From contig JAILHI010000001.1 of assembly GCA_024695865.1 (NCBI GenBank), forward strand, positions 17,225 through 81,224: a stretch of 64,000 bases of DNA, read 5' to 3'. The notes under the pieces were generated by a model. That model saw only the letters and a list, made by a program, of their open reading frames with translations. It had not been told where the DNA came from and ran no database searches. A program made the translations under genes and the position numbers. The stretch is from Candidatus Gastranaerophilales bacterium (GTDB taxonomy: Bacteria; Cyanobacteriota; Vampirovibrionia; Gastranaerophilales; Gastranaerophilaceae). Shown in pieces: positions 42,598-51,645 of the stretch (the first letter of the stretch is position 1; each line of letters starts with the position of its first letter).

Positions 42598-43582
42598 TCT
42601 GATTATCTTCCGATTGCTTTGGAACATCATAATCAACGTGTTTAAATCTCGTCATTCTGCCGAGCGGCCAGAAACGGAAAGTGGCTCTGCCGATAAAGCG
42701 CTCTTTGGGTAAAAGCCCCCAATATCTGCCGTCCTGTGAGTTACCTCTGTTATCACCGAGCATTAAATACTGATTTTCGGGAATAATTGCAGGGCCGCAG
42801 TTCATTTCAAAGGTACATTCCGAATAATCGCTCTTAACGTAATCTTCTTCAAGTATTTTGTCGTTGATGTAAACATGGTAATTGCCCTCATCATCGGGTT
42901 TTATCTCGTATTTATCCCCGGGAAGTCCGATTAAACGTTTTACGTACGCATCGTCCGTACACCAAAAGCCTGTCAGCCTTTTAAACATCGACCATGCATC
43001 ATTAGATAATTTTGTCGAGGGCGGATAAAAAATCATTATATCCCCTCGTTTCGGATTATCATAAAATCTTGAATATCTTTCAACAAAAATTCTGTCCTTT
43101 ATATCCAGTGTCGGATACATTGAAAGTGACGGAATCCAGCGGATTTCCCCGATAAAATATCTAATCATTATCACCATAATGATAACGAAAATCACCGTAT
43201 CAACGACTTCACCCCAAAAGGCTTTAACCTTTTTGCCCCTGCGGATAAAAACTTCTTTTGTCAGCGGACAAAAAAATTCGTCTTTTTTTTGTTTAAAATC
43301 ACGGGCAAAATCAGGCGAACAAAGGTATATCAAAAAATTAACCGTCTTTTTTATAAAATCAATAATATCTTTCAGAAAAGTAAAAGTAACTATATATTTA
43401 ACTAAATCAAAGATATCTTTGACAAACTGAAAAAGCACAAAATACTTAACAAAATCTATAATTTCGTTTATGGATTCTCTGCATTTGTCTTTAAAACTTT
43501 TTTCTTCCTCATCGGTCTTTAATATAATTTTTAGGGCATCAATAAACTCGTCATAAGTCATTTCCCCGATAAATTTACTCAT
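42593..43582 (-). CDS. lepB: Signal peptidase I with repeated N-terminal extension
   Basis: Cleaves Sec and Tat signal peptides at the outer face of the membrane. The Ser-Lys dyad is intact: Ser154 in WIPSLSMYPTL and Lys215 in YVKRLIGLPGD, followed by LMLGDNRGNSQDGRYWG. The membrane anchor is at about 129-147. It has an unusual N-terminal part with three tandem 16-residue units at 41-56 (IIDFVKYFVLFQFVKD), 57-72 (IFDLVKYIVTFTFLKD) and 73-88, probably amphipathic or membrane-dipping helices. Its start overlaps the end of the polyprenyl synthetase gene by 8 bp. Confidence 0.92.
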   Translation of the reverse strand: MSKFIGEMTYDEFIDALKIILKTDEEEKSFKDKCRESINEIIDFVKYFVLFQFVKDIFDLVKYIVTFTFLKDIIDFIKKTVNFLIYLCSPDFARDFKQKKDEFFCPLTKEVFIRRGKKVKAFWGEVVDTVIFVIIMVIMIRYFIGEIRWIPSLSMYPTLDIKDRIFVERYSRFYDNPKRGDIMIFYPPSTKLSNDAWSMFKRLTGFWCTDDAYVKRLIGLPGDKYEIKPDDEGNYHVYINDKILEEDYVKSDYSECTFEMNCGPAIIPENQYLMLGDNRGNSQDGRYWGLLPKERFIGRATFRFWPLGRMTRFKHVDYDVPKQSEDNQI

Positions 43583-44438
43583 ATCCGTACAACTCCAGCA
43601 GGTTTAATAATGAATCTTTGAAGTCCGAGTTTTTAAAATCGGAAACGGCATTTTTTGCCTTACTTACATAATTATTCAATAAACACGTGGTTTTTTCAAT
43701 ACCGTCAAGCGCATTTGAGGGGTTTTGCGAAAATATCACGGGTGCGGTGTAGATACCGTTTTCAAGGTCGCTGTTTTCTTTTTTGCCGAGAACATTTTGC
43801 AAGTCATTATAAATCTGAAAGGCAATACCGAAGTTCGTTGCAAAAACTGCCGCCTTTTCCGCATAATCTGACTGATTTTCGCAAATAAGTGAACAAATTA
43901 ATGCCGTTTTAAAAAGTTCGGCGGTTTTTTGTTCGGATTTTAAAAGATAATCTTCAAGAGAGGGAATTTTTCCAAGATTTTCGAGTTGAAAAAGTTCGCC
44001 GTTACAGATATTTGCCATCGAATTTGCAAAAATTTGTACAATTTCGGTATTGTTCATATCGGCTAACTCTTTAAGGCAGAGAGAAAGCAAAAAATCACCC
44101 GTCAAAACCGCTTTTTTGCTGCCGTAAAGACTTTTAAACGACGGCTTTCCCCGTCTTGTATCGGAATTATCAACAACATCATCATGAATTAAAGATGCAT
44201 TATGCAGTAATTCCGTCAGGGCGCAAATTTTTATCTGCCTGTCCGTAACTTTTCCAAAGGCTGATTTTAAAAACAAAATCGTTGTAACAGAACGTATTTT
44301 TTTCGAGTTTTCAAGCACAAAATCGGAAAAATTCAAAACAAAATCGCCCTGAAACGAATTAATAATCCGCTTTAATCCGTTGTCAACGAGTGCTAATTCA
44401 TCAGATATTATTTTTATTATTTCAAAATATTCTTTCAC
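43575..44438 (-). CDS. Polyprenyl synthetase family protein with altered second motif
   Basis: Trans-prenyltransferase fold, 287 aa. The first Asp-rich motif is intact, DDVVD at 86-90 in SLIHDDVVDNSDTRRGKPS. The second, normally DDxxD, reads NDLQN at 211-215 (FQIYNDLQNVLG). Loss of the second Mg2+ site usually lowers or abolishes activity, so it may be a regulatory subunit, or a divergent enzyme that makes quinone or undecaprenyl side-chains poorly. It is co-transcribed with lepB. Confidence 0.8.
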   Translation of the reverse strand: MKEYFEIIKIISDELALVDNGLKRIINSFQGDFVLNFSDFVLENSKKIRSVTTILFLKSAFGKVTDRQIKICALTELLHNASLIHDDVVDNSDTRRGKPSFKSLYGSKKAVLTGDFLLSLCLKELADMNNTEIVQIFANSMANICNGELFQLENLGKIPSLEDYLLKSEQKTAELFKTALICSLICENQSDYAEKAAVFATNFGIAFQIYNDLQNVLGKKENSDLENGIYTAPVIFSQNPSNALDGIEKTTCLLNNYVSKAKNAVSDFKNSDFKDSLLNLLELYGYE

Positions 44439-44483
44439 AAGAGAACCCTAAATAAGAAAATTATACCACGCACAAGGCTTATC

Positions 44484-45851
44484 TTATATATCTTTCTGTT
44501 TTATCAGAGGGATTAAAATTACAAAAGCAGCCAAAATCGTCACTATCCAAAAGTTTATAGCACTATTCCAGCCGAAGTTGTCAACAAAATAACCCGTACC
44601 CGCACCCGATGCCATAGCGCCGATGTAACCAAAAATTCCGCAAAAACCCGTTGCGGCTGCGGCAACTTTTTTTGATGTCGTTTCAACCGCACAAATTCCG
44701 CTTAAAAACATACACGGTCCTGCCGCAAAAAAGCCCGCCCCGCATACACCCAAAAGTTGTATAACCCCGTTATGAGAATATTCAATGAGATAAACCGAAA
44801 ATATTAATCCGAGAATAAAAACAAACGTTATCGGCAATCTTCTGCCTTTGCTGACTTTATCCGAAAAAATACCCGCAAAAAGAGTTCCTATTGCACCAAA
44901 AAGAGGCAGATTAACCAAAATTCCGCTTGCAAAAATTATCTGATATCCCTGTGTATCGTGAAAATATTTTATCAGCCAGTCCTCTGTGCCAAATCTGCTG
45001 ATGTTTAAGAACATAAACGACAAAGCCAATAGCCAGAGAGTTTTGTTTGAAAAAACGTATTTTTTTAAAATCTCATAATAAGACAGCCCGATGTCGTCTT
45101 TTTCTTCCTGCAAAGGCTCGCCGTTTATGTATTCCTCAACCTCGGGAAGTCCCACCACGGCAGGTTTATCGTATAAATGCCGATATAAACCGATACAAAC
45201 GAACAAATTAAGCAGGGCGGGGATAATAAAAGCGGATTGCCAGCCGTATTTTGACACCAGAAAACCCGCAATTATAAACGCAACACAGGTTCCGAGTTGA
45301 TGAGAGGACGTCCATATCGACCAGACAGTTCCTCTTTCTCTCTTTGCCCACCAATACGTCAGCGATTTTGCAACAACGGGAAAACCCATCGATTGAAACC
45401 AACCGTTAACACCCCAAAAGAAAGCCATAACAATCAATAAAATCGGGCATGCCTTAAGATTAATTTCGGGTGATAAAAAAACAGGAGATAAGGCAAACAG
45501 CATGTTTGCAAGCGACGACATAAAAAGCGCTGTCGGCATAAGTTTTTTTGAATCCGACCTGTCCGCAATCATTCCGTTTACAAATTTTCCTGCGGCAAAA
45601 GCAAAATACATTATACTGCTTATAAATCCGAGTTGAACATTCGTAAAGTGCAAATCATCAACAATAGACGGCATTGCAACCGCATAATTCTTTCTCGTCA
45701 GATGAAAAAATATCGTATAACCCAAAAAACAAGAGGCGAAAACATCAAGCCTGCATTTTTTGTATTTTCGGTCAATTTTGTCCTTACTGTCAGTAACAGG
45801 TATTTCTTCTGGGCTTTTATAAAAGTTTTTAATCTTTTTAATAATATCCAC
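44484..45851 (-). CDS. MFS transporter of the organophosphate:phosphate antiporter (OPA) type
   Basis: A 455-aa, 12-helix transporter. The N-terminal FLGYTIFFHLTRKNYAVAMP region carries the conserved Arg of GlpT/UhpT binding sites (FHLTRKN). GFISSIMYFAFAAGKFVNG and MIADRSDSKKL (the MFS motif A loop) follow, then a WFQSMGFPVVAKSLTYWW block. Members exchange sugar phosphates or glycerol 3-phosphate with phosphate; UhpC-type sensors are an alternative. The preceding radical SAM gene overlaps its start by 14 bp. Confidence 0.88.
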   Translation of the reverse strand: MDIIKKIKNFYKSPEEIPVTDSKDKIDRKYKKCRLDVFASCFLGYTIFFHLTRKNYAVAMPSIVDDLHFTNVQLGFISSIMYFAFAAGKFVNGMIADRSDSKKLMPTALFMSSLANMLFALSPVFLSPEINLKACPILLIVMAFFWGVNGWFQSMGFPVVAKSLTYWWAKRERGTVWSIWTSSHQLGTCVAFIIAGFLVSKYGWQSAFIIPALLNLFVCIGLYRHLYDKPAVVGLPEVEEYINGEPLQEEKDDIGLSYYEILKKYVFSNKTLWLLALSFMFLNISRFGTEDWLIKYFHDTQGYQIIFASGILVNLPLFGAIGTLFAGIFSDKVSKGRRLPITFVFILGLIFSVYLIEYSHNGVIQLLGVCGAGFFAAGPCMFLSGICAVETTSKKVAAAATGFCGIFGYIGAMASGAGTGYFVDNFGWNSAINFWIVTILAAFVILIPLIKQKDI

Positions 45852-46818
45852 GTGCTATGATACCTTGTGTTGTCATATCTACAAGACAGTGCAAATTGGT
45901 CTTTTTGCCCTCCTCAAGATAATAATCAATAAGTTCTTTCAGACGTGACGGATAAGGCTGACCTTTTTTCTCATTGAAGGACTGACAAAATTCAAAAGTC
46001 ATTTCAACCGATTTTGCATTGATTTCCACGCACATATCAAGCCAGTCTTTGATATCCTTTTCCGTATCGTTTATTCCCTCGTAAATCAGATATCTTACCC
46101 AAATGTTATCGGGGTTTGAAGAATTTTCGATATAACGTTTTAAATTGTTTTTAACTTCAAAGAATTTATCTCTCTGTTTGATTTTTTTGTAGATTTCACG
46201 GCTTCCCGCCGCAATAGTAACGGTAAACTGCGTATTCGGGTTTTGTAAAAGTTTTTCTATATCTTCGGAATACCTTATACCCGAGGACATTATAAGGCAG
46301 TATTCAAAGCCGTTTTTGTTAATCAGAGAAATCAAATCGGGTAATTCTTTAAGAATAGCGGGTTCGCCTCCGCCAAATTCCACCCGTAACTTACCCTTTT
46401 CCATCATATTGTTGTCATAAAGGTATTTTAAAACGGGATAGGCATCATAATACTGTGATTTTTCAACATTGTCGCTGTAACCGCCGATTGCTTCTCTTTC
46501 ATTTGCCTGAAAACAATAAACACACGCACAGTTGCAGTGCAGCCAGTGGAAAATACTCAAATAAACAATGTTTATATTGTCGTCCCAATCGTCCTCGACA
46601 AATTTATCGCAGTTGACACAGGGTTCAAAATAAATGCCTTTCTTGCAGTTTTCGACAAGTTCTCGGCGCTTTTCAAAAACCTTATTAATATCAATAACGT
46701 TACCGTCTGTTTCCGTGTCAAACAAAACTACCCCATAATGCAAATCATTACAGGTTTTTATCCTGTTTAACATAAAACACATACCGTTATGAAGATATTT
46801 ACAGCATTTGTATCTCAT
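45838..46818 (-). CDS. Radical SAM protein of unknown substrate
   Basis: A 326-aa radical SAM enzyme. The 4Fe-4S motif is Cys95-x3-Cys99-x2-Cys102 in HCNCACVYC, with an extra Cys97, and the SAM-binding GGGEPA motif is near residue 140. The N-terminal ~90 residues hold another Cys set (C5, C6, C14, C23, C58, C67, C70), suggesting a second metal site. No SPASM C-terminal extension. It overlaps the OPA transporter gene by 14 bp, so it may act on a related phosphate ester or in its control; this is only context. An AAGGA site precedes the ATG. Confidence 0.8.
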   Translation of the reverse strand: MRYKCCKYLHNGMCFMLNRIKTCNDLHYGVVLFDTETDGNVIDINKVFEKRRELVENCKKGIYFEPCVNCDKFVEDDWDDNINIVYLSIFHWLHCNCACVYCFQANEREAIGGYSDNVEKSQYYDAYPVLKYLYDNNMMEKGKLRVEFGGGEPAILKELPDLISLINKNGFEYCLIMSSGIRYSEDIEKLLQNPNTQFTVTIAAGSREIYKKIKQRDKFFEVKNNLKRYIENSSNPDNIWVRYLIYEGINDTEKDIKDWLDMCVEINAKSVEMTFEFCQSFNEKKGQPYPSRLKELIDYYLEEGKKTNLHCLVDMTTQGIIARGYY

Positions 46819-46833
46819 TAAAAAATCCTTATA

Positions 46834-46863
46834 AAAAGGCAGTTCTGAGTCAGAACTGCCTTA
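46834..46863 (-). terminator. Intrinsic terminator of leuS
   Basis: Minus-strand AAGGCAGTTCTGA-CTCAGAACTGCCTT followed by TTTTAT; perfect long stem just past the leuS stop codon. Confidence 0.85.
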
Positions 46864-46869
46864 AAATTA

Positions 46870-49356
46870 TTATTTTACAACAATGTTGACGAGTTTTCCG
46901 GGAACGGTGATAACCTTTACCACCTGTTTACCTTCAAGTTGCGCCTTTATTTTTTCGCTGTTTAATGCGGTTTTTTCAAGTTCTTCTTTTGATATTTCCG
47001 CATCAACCTCAATTTTGTCTTTAATTTTGCCGTTAATTTGAGCAACAACCGTGATTGAACTCATTTTTGCAAGATTATCGTCGTATTTCGGCCAAGTTCC
47101 CGCATGAACGGACTCTTTAAGACCGAGAATTTCTCCAATTTCCTCGCTCATATACGGAACAACGGGAGCAACCAGTTGTAACAGCGTGAATAAAGCAAAA
47201 CTCAATACGTTTTTATCCTGTTCGTTAAGTGTGTTTTTCTTTGCAAGATAATCGTAAATCGTGTTTGTAAATTCACGGTATCTTGAAATTACCGTGTTGA
47301 ACTGAAATTCCGCATTGATATCCTGAGTAATGCTCTTTACGGCGATATGCGTTTGTCTTACAAGATTGTTGTTTTCGGGTGAAAGTTCTTTAATATCGGG
47401 AAGTTTGTAGTCAGCAATAACGTTTTCTTTATTCTGAACAAACAATCTCCAAAGTCTGTTGACGAACTTGTAACAGCCCTCAACACCTGCGTCCGTCCAA
47501 TCAAAATCACGTCCCGGAGGTGAATCGGAGAGAATAAACAATCTTGCGGTGTCTGCCCCGTAATTTTCGTAAATTTCATCGGGGTCAACCGTGTTGCCCT
47601 TTGATTTTGACATTTTTGAGCCGTCCTTTAAGACCATGCCCTGTGTCAAAAGGTTTTTAAACGGTTCATCAACACCCGTAATGCCGAGGTCGTGAATTGC
47701 TTTTGTAAAAAATCTTGCATACAACAGATGCAAAATGGCATGCTCAATGCCGCCTACATACTGGTCAACAGGCGACCAGTAATCCGTAGCCTCTTTTGAA
47801 AATGCTTCTTTGTCGTTATGTGCATCAAGATATCTGTAATAGTACCAGTTTGAACACATAAAGGTATCCATTGTATCTGTTTCACGTTCAGCATCTGCAC
47901 CGCAGACGGGACATTTTGTTTTTACAAAAGTCGGTGAAGTCGAAAGCGGTGATTTTCCTTTTACGGAGAAGTCAACATCTTTCGGAAGAAGAACGGGTAA
48001 ATCTTCTTCGGGAACGGGAACAATACCGCATTTAGGACAGTTGATAACGGGGATAGGTGCGCCCCAGTATCTCTGTCTTGAAATAAGCCAATCACGAAGT
48101 CTGAATTGCGTTTTAGCCTTTCCAAAACCGTTCTTTTCGGCATATTCGGTTATGGCTTTTTTCGCATCTTCGTTCTTCATTCCCGTAAATTCACCCGAAT
48201 TAACAAGAACACCGGGTTCTACATAAGCCTCATCAAGAGGTGCATCGGGGTTTTCGGGATTATCGATTACTCTTTTTATCTTGCGGTCATACTTTTTGGC
48301 AAACGCAAAATCTCTTTCATCGTGAGCGGGAACCGCCATAACGGCGCCTGTTCCGTAATCAACAAGGGCATAATCCGCAACCCAGATTTCACTTTCTTCG
48401 TTGTTAAAAGGATTGATTATGTGTGTGCCGAGAGGAACACCCGTTTTAACTCTTTCCGTTGAAAGACGTTCGATTTCCGTCATTCTTGATGCGTTTTCAC
48501 GGTATTTTTGAACCGCTTCCTTGTTTTCGGGAGTGGTTAACTTGTCGATGTCTTTATATTCGGGTGCAACAACGAGGTAAGTAATACCGAAAACGGTATC
48601 GGGTCTTGTCGTATAAACGGGAATTTCAAGCCCGTCAATTTCCTTAACCTTGAATTTCAAAATCGCACCGTGAGATTTGCCAATCCAATTCTTTTGCATA
48701 AGTTTTACTCTGTCGGGCCAGCCCGTGAGTTTGTCTAAATCCTGCAAAAGTCTGTCTGCATAATCGGTGATTTTTAAGAACCATTGTGAAAGATATTTCT
48801 TTTCGGCTATGCTGTCACAACGCCAGCATTTGCCGTCTATAACCTGCTCGTTTGCAAGAACGGTGGCACATTTCGGACACCAGTTTACTGCGGCTTCTTT
48901 TTTGTAAGCCAAGCCTTTTTTGAAGAATTGCAGGAAAAACCACTGTGTCCATTTGTAATAATCGGGCAGACAACTTGCAATTTCTCTGTCCCAATCAACC
49001 ATAATACCGAGTTTTTGAAGTTGGAGTTTCATATATTTAATGTTGTCCAATGTCCATGTTTCAGGGTCTGCGCCGTGCTGTATTGCGGCATTTTCGGCAG
49101 GAAGCCCGAAACTGTCCCAGCCCATCGGATGAAGAACGTTGTAGCCGTTCATTCTTTTAAAACGGGCTATTACATCTGAAATCGTATAGTTTCTGACATG
49201 TCCCATATGCAGTTTTCCGGACGGATAAGGAAGCATTGAAAGTACGTAATACTTCGGTTTTGTTCTGTCAATTTCTACCTTGTTTACCTTCTTTTCTTCC
49301 CATAATTTGCGTCGTTTTTCTTCAATTTCTTTCGGAAAATATTTTTCTTCTTCCAC
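46870..49356 (-). CDS. leuS: Leucyl-tRNA synthetase
   Basis: Class I synthetase, full length (828 aa), bacterial type. The HIGH-type motif is in LPYPSGKLHMGHVRNY (residue ~50), the CP1 editing domain has TTRPDTVFG and AVPAHDERDF, a zinc-like Cys cluster (CPKC ... CPVC) is present, and KMSKS occurs in GSKMSKSKGNTVDPD. The GTG start has an AGAGG site. I looked for a T-box leader in the ~90 bp upstream and saw none. Confidence 0.98.
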   Translation of the reverse strand: MEEEKYFPKEIEEKRRKLWEEKKVNKVEIDRTKPKYYVLSMLPYPSGKLHMGHVRNYTISDVIARFKRMNGYNVLHPMGWDSFGLPAENAAIQHGADPETWTLDNIKYMKLQLQKLGIMVDWDREIASCLPDYYKWTQWFFLQFFKKGLAYKKEAAVNWCPKCATVLANEQVIDGKCWRCDSIAEKKYLSQWFLKITDYADRLLQDLDKLTGWPDRVKLMQKNWIGKSHGAILKFKVKEIDGLEIPVYTTRPDTVFGITYLVVAPEYKDIDKLTTPENKEAVQKYRENASRMTEIERLSTERVKTGVPLGTHIINPFNNEESEIWVADYALVDYGTGAVMAVPAHDERDFAFAKKYDRKIKRVIDNPENPDAPLDEAYVEPGVLVNSGEFTGMKNEDAKKAITEYAEKNGFGKAKTQFRLRDWLISRQRYWGAPIPVINCPKCGIVPVPEEDLPVLLPKDVDFSVKGKSPLSTSPTFVKTKCPVCGADAERETDTMDTFMCSNWYYYRYLDAHNDKEAFSKEATDYWSPVDQYVGGIEHAILHLLYARFFTKAIHDLGITGVDEPFKNLLTQGMVLKDGSKMSKSKGNTVDPDEIYENYGADTARLFILSDSPPGRDFDWTDAGVEGCYKFVNRLWRLFVQNKENVIADYKLPDIKELSPENNNLVRQTHIAVKSITQDINAEFQFNTVISRYREFTNTIYDYLAKKNTLNEQDKNVLSFALFTLLQLVAPVVPYMSEEIGEILGLKESVHAGTWPKYDDNLAKMSSITVVAQINGKIKDKIEVDAEISKEELEKTALNSEKIKAQLEGKQVVKVITVPGKLVNIVVK

Positions 49357-49475
49357 AATAAAATCCTCTTGCTAAATCGTATATTTTATAATTAAGTACA
49401 AGATAATTTTAGCATTAAGACACGATTTATCAAAGTATTTAATAAAACAGGTTTTATTTTTTGCTCAATAAATCA

Positions 49476-49622
49476 GTTTCCAAAACAAAAAGCAATCCCG
49501 GAAACCGAACGGGATTGCCGCGAAAATCAAAGATTTTCTCGCAATGACGTAAAGTTCTGTCTTTGCGGGCAAAATGATTGCTTTGCCCAAAATGGCAATC
49601 ACGTTTCCAAAACAAAAAAGCA
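49476..49622. repeat. REP-like repeat, copy E, with flanking direct repeats
   Basis: GTTTCCAAAACAAAAAGCA (49476-49494) recurs as GTTTCCAAAACAAAAAAGCA at 49603-49622. Between them lie GCAATCCCG / CGGGATTGC (a 9-bp inverted pair) and TTCTCGCAATGACG, the common REP vocabulary. It fills the gap between leuS and the CHAP gene. Confidence 0.6.
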
Positions 49623-49642
49623 TGCTGTTTTATGAGCATGCC
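49618..49642 (-). terminator. Intrinsic terminator of the CHAP-protein gene
   Basis: Minus-strand GGCATGCT-CATAAAA-CAGCATGC followed by TTTTTTG, 27 bases past the stop codon. Confidence 0.75.
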
Positions 49643-49668
49643 TTTTGTTTTAAAATCTAATTATTCGA

Positions 49669-51534
49669 TTAACCTTTATAAATCTTTGACAAAGGAATGA
49701 AGCCGGTTAATGTTTTGTCAGATAAAATGTTATAGGATCTTTCTTTAACTGCATCGCTTGAATTACCTTCGATAGTAGTATATGTACCGTCAGGTTTTAC
49801 GCCTGTAACAATACCTGTGTGAGATCTGCCGTTTTCTTTCCAGATAATGACATCACCTGCGTGAAGTTCATTTCTTGCAAATTCAAGTTTTTGAGCATTT
49901 GACATATTTTTTGTATTTTTGAAAATACCTTTGTTTTGAGCCCATTCTCTGAGTCCGCTGACAGAATAAGAGCCAAAGCCGCTTTTAACATCATAACCGT
50001 TTTCTTTAGCAAAGTTTTTAACACAGTATGAAGCAAATGCAGCACACCAAGCAAACGCTCCGCCGTTTGTAAATTTCTTGTATTTACCGTTGGCTTCGTT
50101 ATAGCCGAGGAACTGTTTAGCCCAATTATACATTTTCTTGCCCATTTCTTCGGCAGAATCAGTATATTTCTTTTCAAGTGCTTTTCTGTCAAGTTTCGGT
50201 AAATCTTTTAATTTTGTTTCGTTTACCTGATAAGTTTGTGTTTTTGTTTCACCTGTTTTATCGGTTTTGTCGAGTGAAGTCAATTTACCGTCGTTATTGT
50301 AATGTTTAACGGCTTTTGTATTTGTTCCGTCTTCATTGTACTTAACTGAAGTTTCTTCTTTAAGTACACCTGAAGTATAATATTTTCTTGAAGATTCTGC
50401 GGTAACGTTTCCGTCAGCATCTTTTGTTACAGAGCCTGTACGGCGGCCGTATTTGTCATACGTAAATTCCATAGAACCGATTTTCTTACCGTCAGCATCT
50501 CTGTCTGTTCTTACCATTGAACCGTCTTTTTTGTAATCATAAGAACTTTTTGAAACAATGTTCTTATTAGCGTCATATTCAACTCTTGTTGCATATTTGC
50601 CGTTAGGTCTGTATGTATAATCGCAAACAGAAGCTAAATTACCGTTTTCATCATATTTTTCAACTGATTTTGATTTTTTAAGTCCTGTTTTGGAATCATA
50701 ATCAATTCTTGATTTTGTTTGTCCGTCAGCACTTGTCGTAACTTTGCTTTTTCTCTTGCCTGTTGCGGGGTCGTATTCAACAACAGCCTTTGAACCGTCA
50801 GCATTTAATTCTGTTGCGCCGATTAATTTTCCGTTTTTGTTATATTTGTAATCAGTTGTTGAAAGAATATTTCCGCTTGCATCTTTCTTAACGGATTTAT
50901 CTTTTTTACCCTTTTCGTTATATCTTGTTTCTTCGGTTGAAACAGTAACTTTTTTACCGTTAACAACACGAGTTGTCTTTGAAGTTGAATTTACAAGGTG
51001 TCCCTTGATATATTCATATTTTGTAGTCGTTTTATCTCCGTTTGCATCAGTTTTAACACGGGAAGTTTTCTTGCCTGCTGCATTGTATCTGCTGACAACT
51101 TTAGAACCGTCAGGTTTTGTAACAGTAACAATTTTGCCGCCATTTTTAAGTTTTTTAACTGATTTCTTTTCTTCAACGGGCTTATTATTTGATGCAGCAT
51201 AATTTTTAGCATCTTTCATTAATGCTGTCAAATCGTTTTTATCAACTTTTCCTGCGCCTTTTGCACCGCCTGCGACTGCCATTTTTGCAACTTCGGTTTC
51301 ATTAAGTTTTCCGTCACCGTCAGCATCAAGGATTGTAAATAATGCTTTAAGTTCTTTTTCATTGAAGACGTTTGATAAGTCAGTACCTTTGAAATTTTTG
51401 AAATTACCTTCAAAAATACTTGCTTTTTCGGCTGAACCGAAACCGGAAACGTTAACGTTAGCCTTTCCGAGTTTTTCCAACGCAGAAAGTTGACCAACCG
51501 TACCGTTTTTAATTGTATTTTTGAAGAAAGTCAT
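49669..51534 (-). CDS. EF-hand / YD-repeat / CHAP-domain cell-wall hydrolase
   Basis: A 621-aa protein. Residues 70-81 are a canonical EF-hand loop (DADGDGKLNETE). From about 125 to 440 runs a series of ~12 short repeats of the KYNENGKLxxxxxxDADGN type, like YD/RHS or YwqK repeats, expected to form a long beta structure. The C-terminal ~150 residues are a CHAP-like NlpC/P60 amidase domain with Cys in FAWCAAFASYC and His in RSHTGIV. No classical signal peptide. It shares a sigma-28-like promoter, 5' leader and EF-hand layout with the lysozyme-like protein at 34013. Confidence 0.82.
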   Translation of the reverse strand: MTFFKNTIKNGTVGQLSALEKLGKANVNVSGFGSAEKASIFEGNFKNFKGTDLSNVFNEKELKALFTILDADGDGKLNETEVAKMAVAGGAKGAGKVDKNDLTALMKDAKNYAASNNKPVEEKKSVKKLKNGGKIVTVTKPDGSKVVSRYNAAGKKTSRVKTDANGDKTTTKYEYIKGHLVNSTSKTTRVVNGKKVTVSTEETRYNEKGKKDKSVKKDASGNILSTTDYKYNKNGKLIGATELNADGSKAVVEYDPATGKRKSKVTTSADGQTKSRIDYDSKTGLKKSKSVEKYDENGNLASVCDYTYRPNGKYATRVEYDANKNIVSKSSYDYKKDGSMVRTDRDADGKKIGSMEFTYDKYGRRTGSVTKDADGNVTAESSRKYYTSGVLKEETSVKYNEDGTNTKAVKHYNNDGKLTSLDKTDKTGETKTQTYQVNETKLKDLPKLDRKALEKKYTDSAEEMGKKMYNWAKQFLGYNEANGKYKKFTNGGAFAWCAAFASYCVKNFAKENGYDVKSGFGSYSVSGLREWAQNKGIFKNTKNMSNAQKLEFARNELHAGDVIIWKENGRSHTGIVTGVKPDGTYTTIEGNSSDAVKERSYNILSDKTLTGFIPLSKIYKG

Positions 51535-51564
51535 ACTTACATTTTCCTTACACTTACATGCATG
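51535..51564 (-). promoter_or_regulatory. Shared 5' leader of EF-hand hydrolase 2
   Basis: Contains GCATGTAAGTGTAAGG and then AAAATG before the ATG at 51534; the CATGTAAGTGTAAG core is identical to that before the hydrolase at 35911. Confidence 0.55.
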
Positions 51565-51591
51565 TAATCGGCTTTTACATGAATTTCTTTA
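51565..51591 (-). promoter_or_regulatory. Sigma-28-like promoter of EF-hand hydrolase 2
   Basis: Minus-strand TAAAGAAA (51591-51584), 11-bp spacer, GCCGATTA (51572-51565). Compared with TAAAGTTT-N11-GCCGATAA it differs at few positions. No TATAAT is seen here. Confidence 0.6.
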
Positions 51592-51645
51592 ATTTTTGGC
51601 GTTTTTTATAAAACAAAAATTTACAAAACTTTACAAAAATATTTT

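Noticed and set aside
49357..49445. T-box riboswitch before leuS
   Set aside because: The leader is short and AT-rich, with no T-box consensus or antiterminator hairpin visible.
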